DNA of 6,250 bases, taken from Chryseobacterium gleum. GTDB lineage: Bacteria; Bacteroidota; Bacteroidia; Flavobacteriales_D; Sanyastnellaceae. Shown here piece after piece: positions 4,806 through 6,250 of the stretch; position 1 is the stretch's first letter, and each line of letters opens with the position of its first letter. The notes below the pieces were generated by a model that made no database searches, had not been told where the DNA came from, and saw only the letters and a program-made list of their open reading frames with translations. The stretch spans positions 1 through 6,250 of the forward strand of contig CALQJP020000154.1 of NCBI GenBank assembly GCA_943330925.2, given 5' to 3'. The position numbers and the translations under genes are program-made.

Positions 4806-6250
4806 CTACTTCACCTCCAGGGTGCATTCGGCATCGATGCCCCACCACTCTGTATCGTCGGTAACGAAATCGACTACCATCCTATAGGTTCCCTTCCTTG
4901 GCAGATCTACCGTCAAGCCAGTGATAAGGATCCTTTCATCGACATCAGCCTCAAGTGCCGACTTAAAAGAGGGCTTGCTTATGAGCGCACCCGAAGAATC
5001 GTACAGCCGATAACTGAGAAACGTGCGCGAGGTGCTGTCGGGGATGGAGTGCAGCTTGTATCCCGATCTGTTTTCAATACGCATGGCTGCGACTACGAAG
5101 GCATCGTCATCAGAAACCACAAAGCGCTTGACGGGAATAATAGAAACGTTGTCTTTATTGAAACGCTCAACATGAAACGATGTGTCGCTCTGGCTTGTGT
5201 TGAGCTTGACATAACCCGAAGAAGGGTAACTGAAGTAACGCTTGTTCAAGTTCTGACTTCCAAACCACGTGGGCGCCCAGTCGGGACCTAAAAACACGTT
5301 TTCCTTGTTTAGTAATGAATCGTACTTCGTGTATTCGTTGGCCAGGCAGAACGTTGCACTCTGTGCATTGGAATTATCGGCTGAAAGCAATGCCGTTTCG
5401 AAAGGCAACGACCAGCTCACCCACGATACTTTCCAATTGAAATTCTGATTGTGAATCAAAAACTTCTTGTGTGTGCTTTGTTGCGCATGCCCCACCAATC
5501 GCTCGAGGTATTCAACTTTCTTGGTGAAGACATGGTGTGAACTGTAGATGCCATTCAAACTGAACGCAAGCAGAAAAATGGTAATAGCATATTTGAACGA
5601 CTGCCACTTGGCATGCATTATCATTTCGGCGATGGGCAAACCACAGAAGAATCCGAACATGACATAATAGTTCTGATACATCAGCGGCGACTCCCCTTTG
5701 TAGTAGGTCAACAGAATCAACGTCAGAAATCCAGCATTGAAGCCCACGTTGAAGAGCACATACAACCATTTACGCTGCACCAACCAGTAGACCATGCTGA
5801 GTGCGTAAGCCAGCACCACCGGCATATACTCAGCCCTGAAAAAATGAATGAAGTAATCGGTGCTCGGCAGTTGTTTCAAGTTCCCCAAATGCTCCATCAG
5901 GATGGACAAGCTTGGTATCTTTTCCGATTCATAGGCAGAAGCCTTGAGTAAAAATATTCGAACGAAGAACCAACAAACGATAATACCAAAGACCATCCAA
6001 AGCCTTCGGTTCTTGTAATCAGCGTTGAAAACAGCAAGGTGCAAAACAGCAAACACAAGCCCAAATACCGTTAGCTGATGAAAGTAGGAAATCGAATACG
6101 TGAGGAGTGCGACAACGATGGCAAACAACCAATCGCGTTTGACTTTAGGAGTCGATTCATCGTTTGAAAGGAGTGCGAAAAACAAGACACACATAGCCAT
6201 TCCGAAATACAACTCGGCTGTTGTGTAGTAAAACACCTGTCGGAAAAACA
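4806..6250 (-). CDS. Multi-spanning membrane protein with C-terminal beta-sandwich module, 5' end outside window
   Basis: The reading frame stays open to the window edge (codons for FFRQ precede the GTG at 6236), so this is the C-terminal part of a larger protein and the GTG is probably not the start. Counting from that GTG, about eight membrane segments lie at 8-23, 36-54, 57-72, 79-97, 137-153, 157-178, 187-207 and 214-231. A soluble, probably periplasmic region of about 245 residues follows. Its last 110 residues (VVAAMRIENRSGYK...LSYRLYDSSG...LPRKGTYRMVVDFVTDDTEWWG) resemble a beta-sandwich module of cell-surface polysaccharide enzymes, whose usual pattern is LSYxWYDxxG...PGxYxLxxDLVxEGVxWF. 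Together with the polytopic part this suggests a GT-C-type glycosyltransferase or another envelope-glycan membrane protein, but catalytic motifs of that fold would be upstream and are not visible. The stop (TAG) is 38 bp before smpB. Confidence 0.75.
   Translation of the reverse strand, partial: FFRQVFYYTTAELYFGMAMCVLFFALLSNDESTPKVKRDWLFAIVVALLTYSISYFHQLTVFGLVFAVLHLAVFNADYKNRRLWMVFGIIVCWFFVRIFLLKASAYESEKIPSLSILMEHLGNLKQLPSTDYFIHFFRAEYMPVVLAYALSMVYWLVQRKWLYVLFNVGFNAGFLTLILLTYYKGESPLMYQNYYVMFGFFCGLPIAEMIMHAKWQSFKYAITIFLLAFSLNGIYSSHHVFTKKVEYLERLVGHAQQSTHKKFLIHNQNFNWKVSWVSWSLPFETALLSADNSNAQSATFCLANEYTKYDSLLNKENVFLGPDWAPTWFGSQNLNKRYFSYPSSGYVKLNTSQSDTSFHVERFNKDNVSIIPVKRFVVSDDDAFVVAAMRIENRSGYKLHSIPDSTSRTFLSYRLYDSSGALISKPSFKSALEADVDERILITGLTVDLPRKGTYRMVVDFVTDDTEWWGIDAECTLEVK

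Noticed and set aside
4830..4841. Perfect 12-bp palindrome GGCATCGATGCC
   Set aside because: It lies inside the membrane-protein gene, encodes Gly-Ile-Asp-Ala in frame, has no loop or T-run, and is well explained by coding sequence.
4768..4848. Longer SmpB reading frame starting at 4848
   Set aside because: The extra 27 residues have no SmpB character, would overlap the end of the neighbouring gene, and would place the good -7 promoter box inside the coding region.
4800..5291. Plus-strand open frame of 163 codons opposite the membrane-protein gene
   Set aside because: It is an antisense shadow: the minus strand has clear membrane segments and a recognisable beta-sandwich pattern, while the plus-strand translation has no recognisable domain and is rich in Arg and Cys.

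Overview
The window looks like ordinary chromosomal DNA from a member of the Bacteroidota, probably near the Chitinophagales/Sphingobacteriia, though I cannot place it more closely from sequence alone. Three things support this. Good TAnnTTTG -7 promoter elements lie just before two genes. There is no convincing Shine-Dalgarno sequence before any start. The protein types are also typical: paired SPOR-like domains of the kind common in Bacteroidota envelope proteins, and a Bacteroidota-style ApaG. Base composition is moderate. I see no rRNA, tRNA, CRISPR array, transposase, phage or plasmid gene.

Layout. From 1 to 1437 (+) runs the C-terminal part of a low-complexity Ala/Asn-rich protein with two SPOR-like domains; its gene probably begins before the window. 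A strong 13-bp-stem terminator follows (1454-1487), then an AT-rich inverted repeat (1485-1509) and a -7 element (1545-1552) that sits only 5 nt before the likely GTG start of apaG (1558-1953, +). apaG converges, with a gap of 3 bp, on a long minus-strand gene (1957-4194). That gene encodes a polytopic membrane protein with a C-terminal patatin-like lipase domain. Upstream of it, the whole 135-bp spacer to smpB is a palindromic array of 7-bp repeats (4207-4326). smpB (4330-4767, -) has a clear -7 element in the 38-bp gap before it. Next comes the 3' part of a large minus-strand gene (4806-6250 and beyond) for a multi-membrane-spanning protein with a C-terminal beta-sandwich module like those found in cell-surface polysaccharide proteins.

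How the genes relate. The three minus-strand genes (membrane protein, smpB, patatin protein) run in one direction, but smpB has its own promoter and the repeat array separates it from the patatin gene, so they are not clearly one operon. smpB (trans-translation) and apaG are conserved housekeeping-type genes. The other three encode envelope or membrane proteins. I find no evidence for a dedicated new multi-gene system. The most unusual element is the heptad-repeat palindrome at 4207-4326. After it come the membrane-anchored patatin architecture and the near-leaderless promoter arrangement of apaG.
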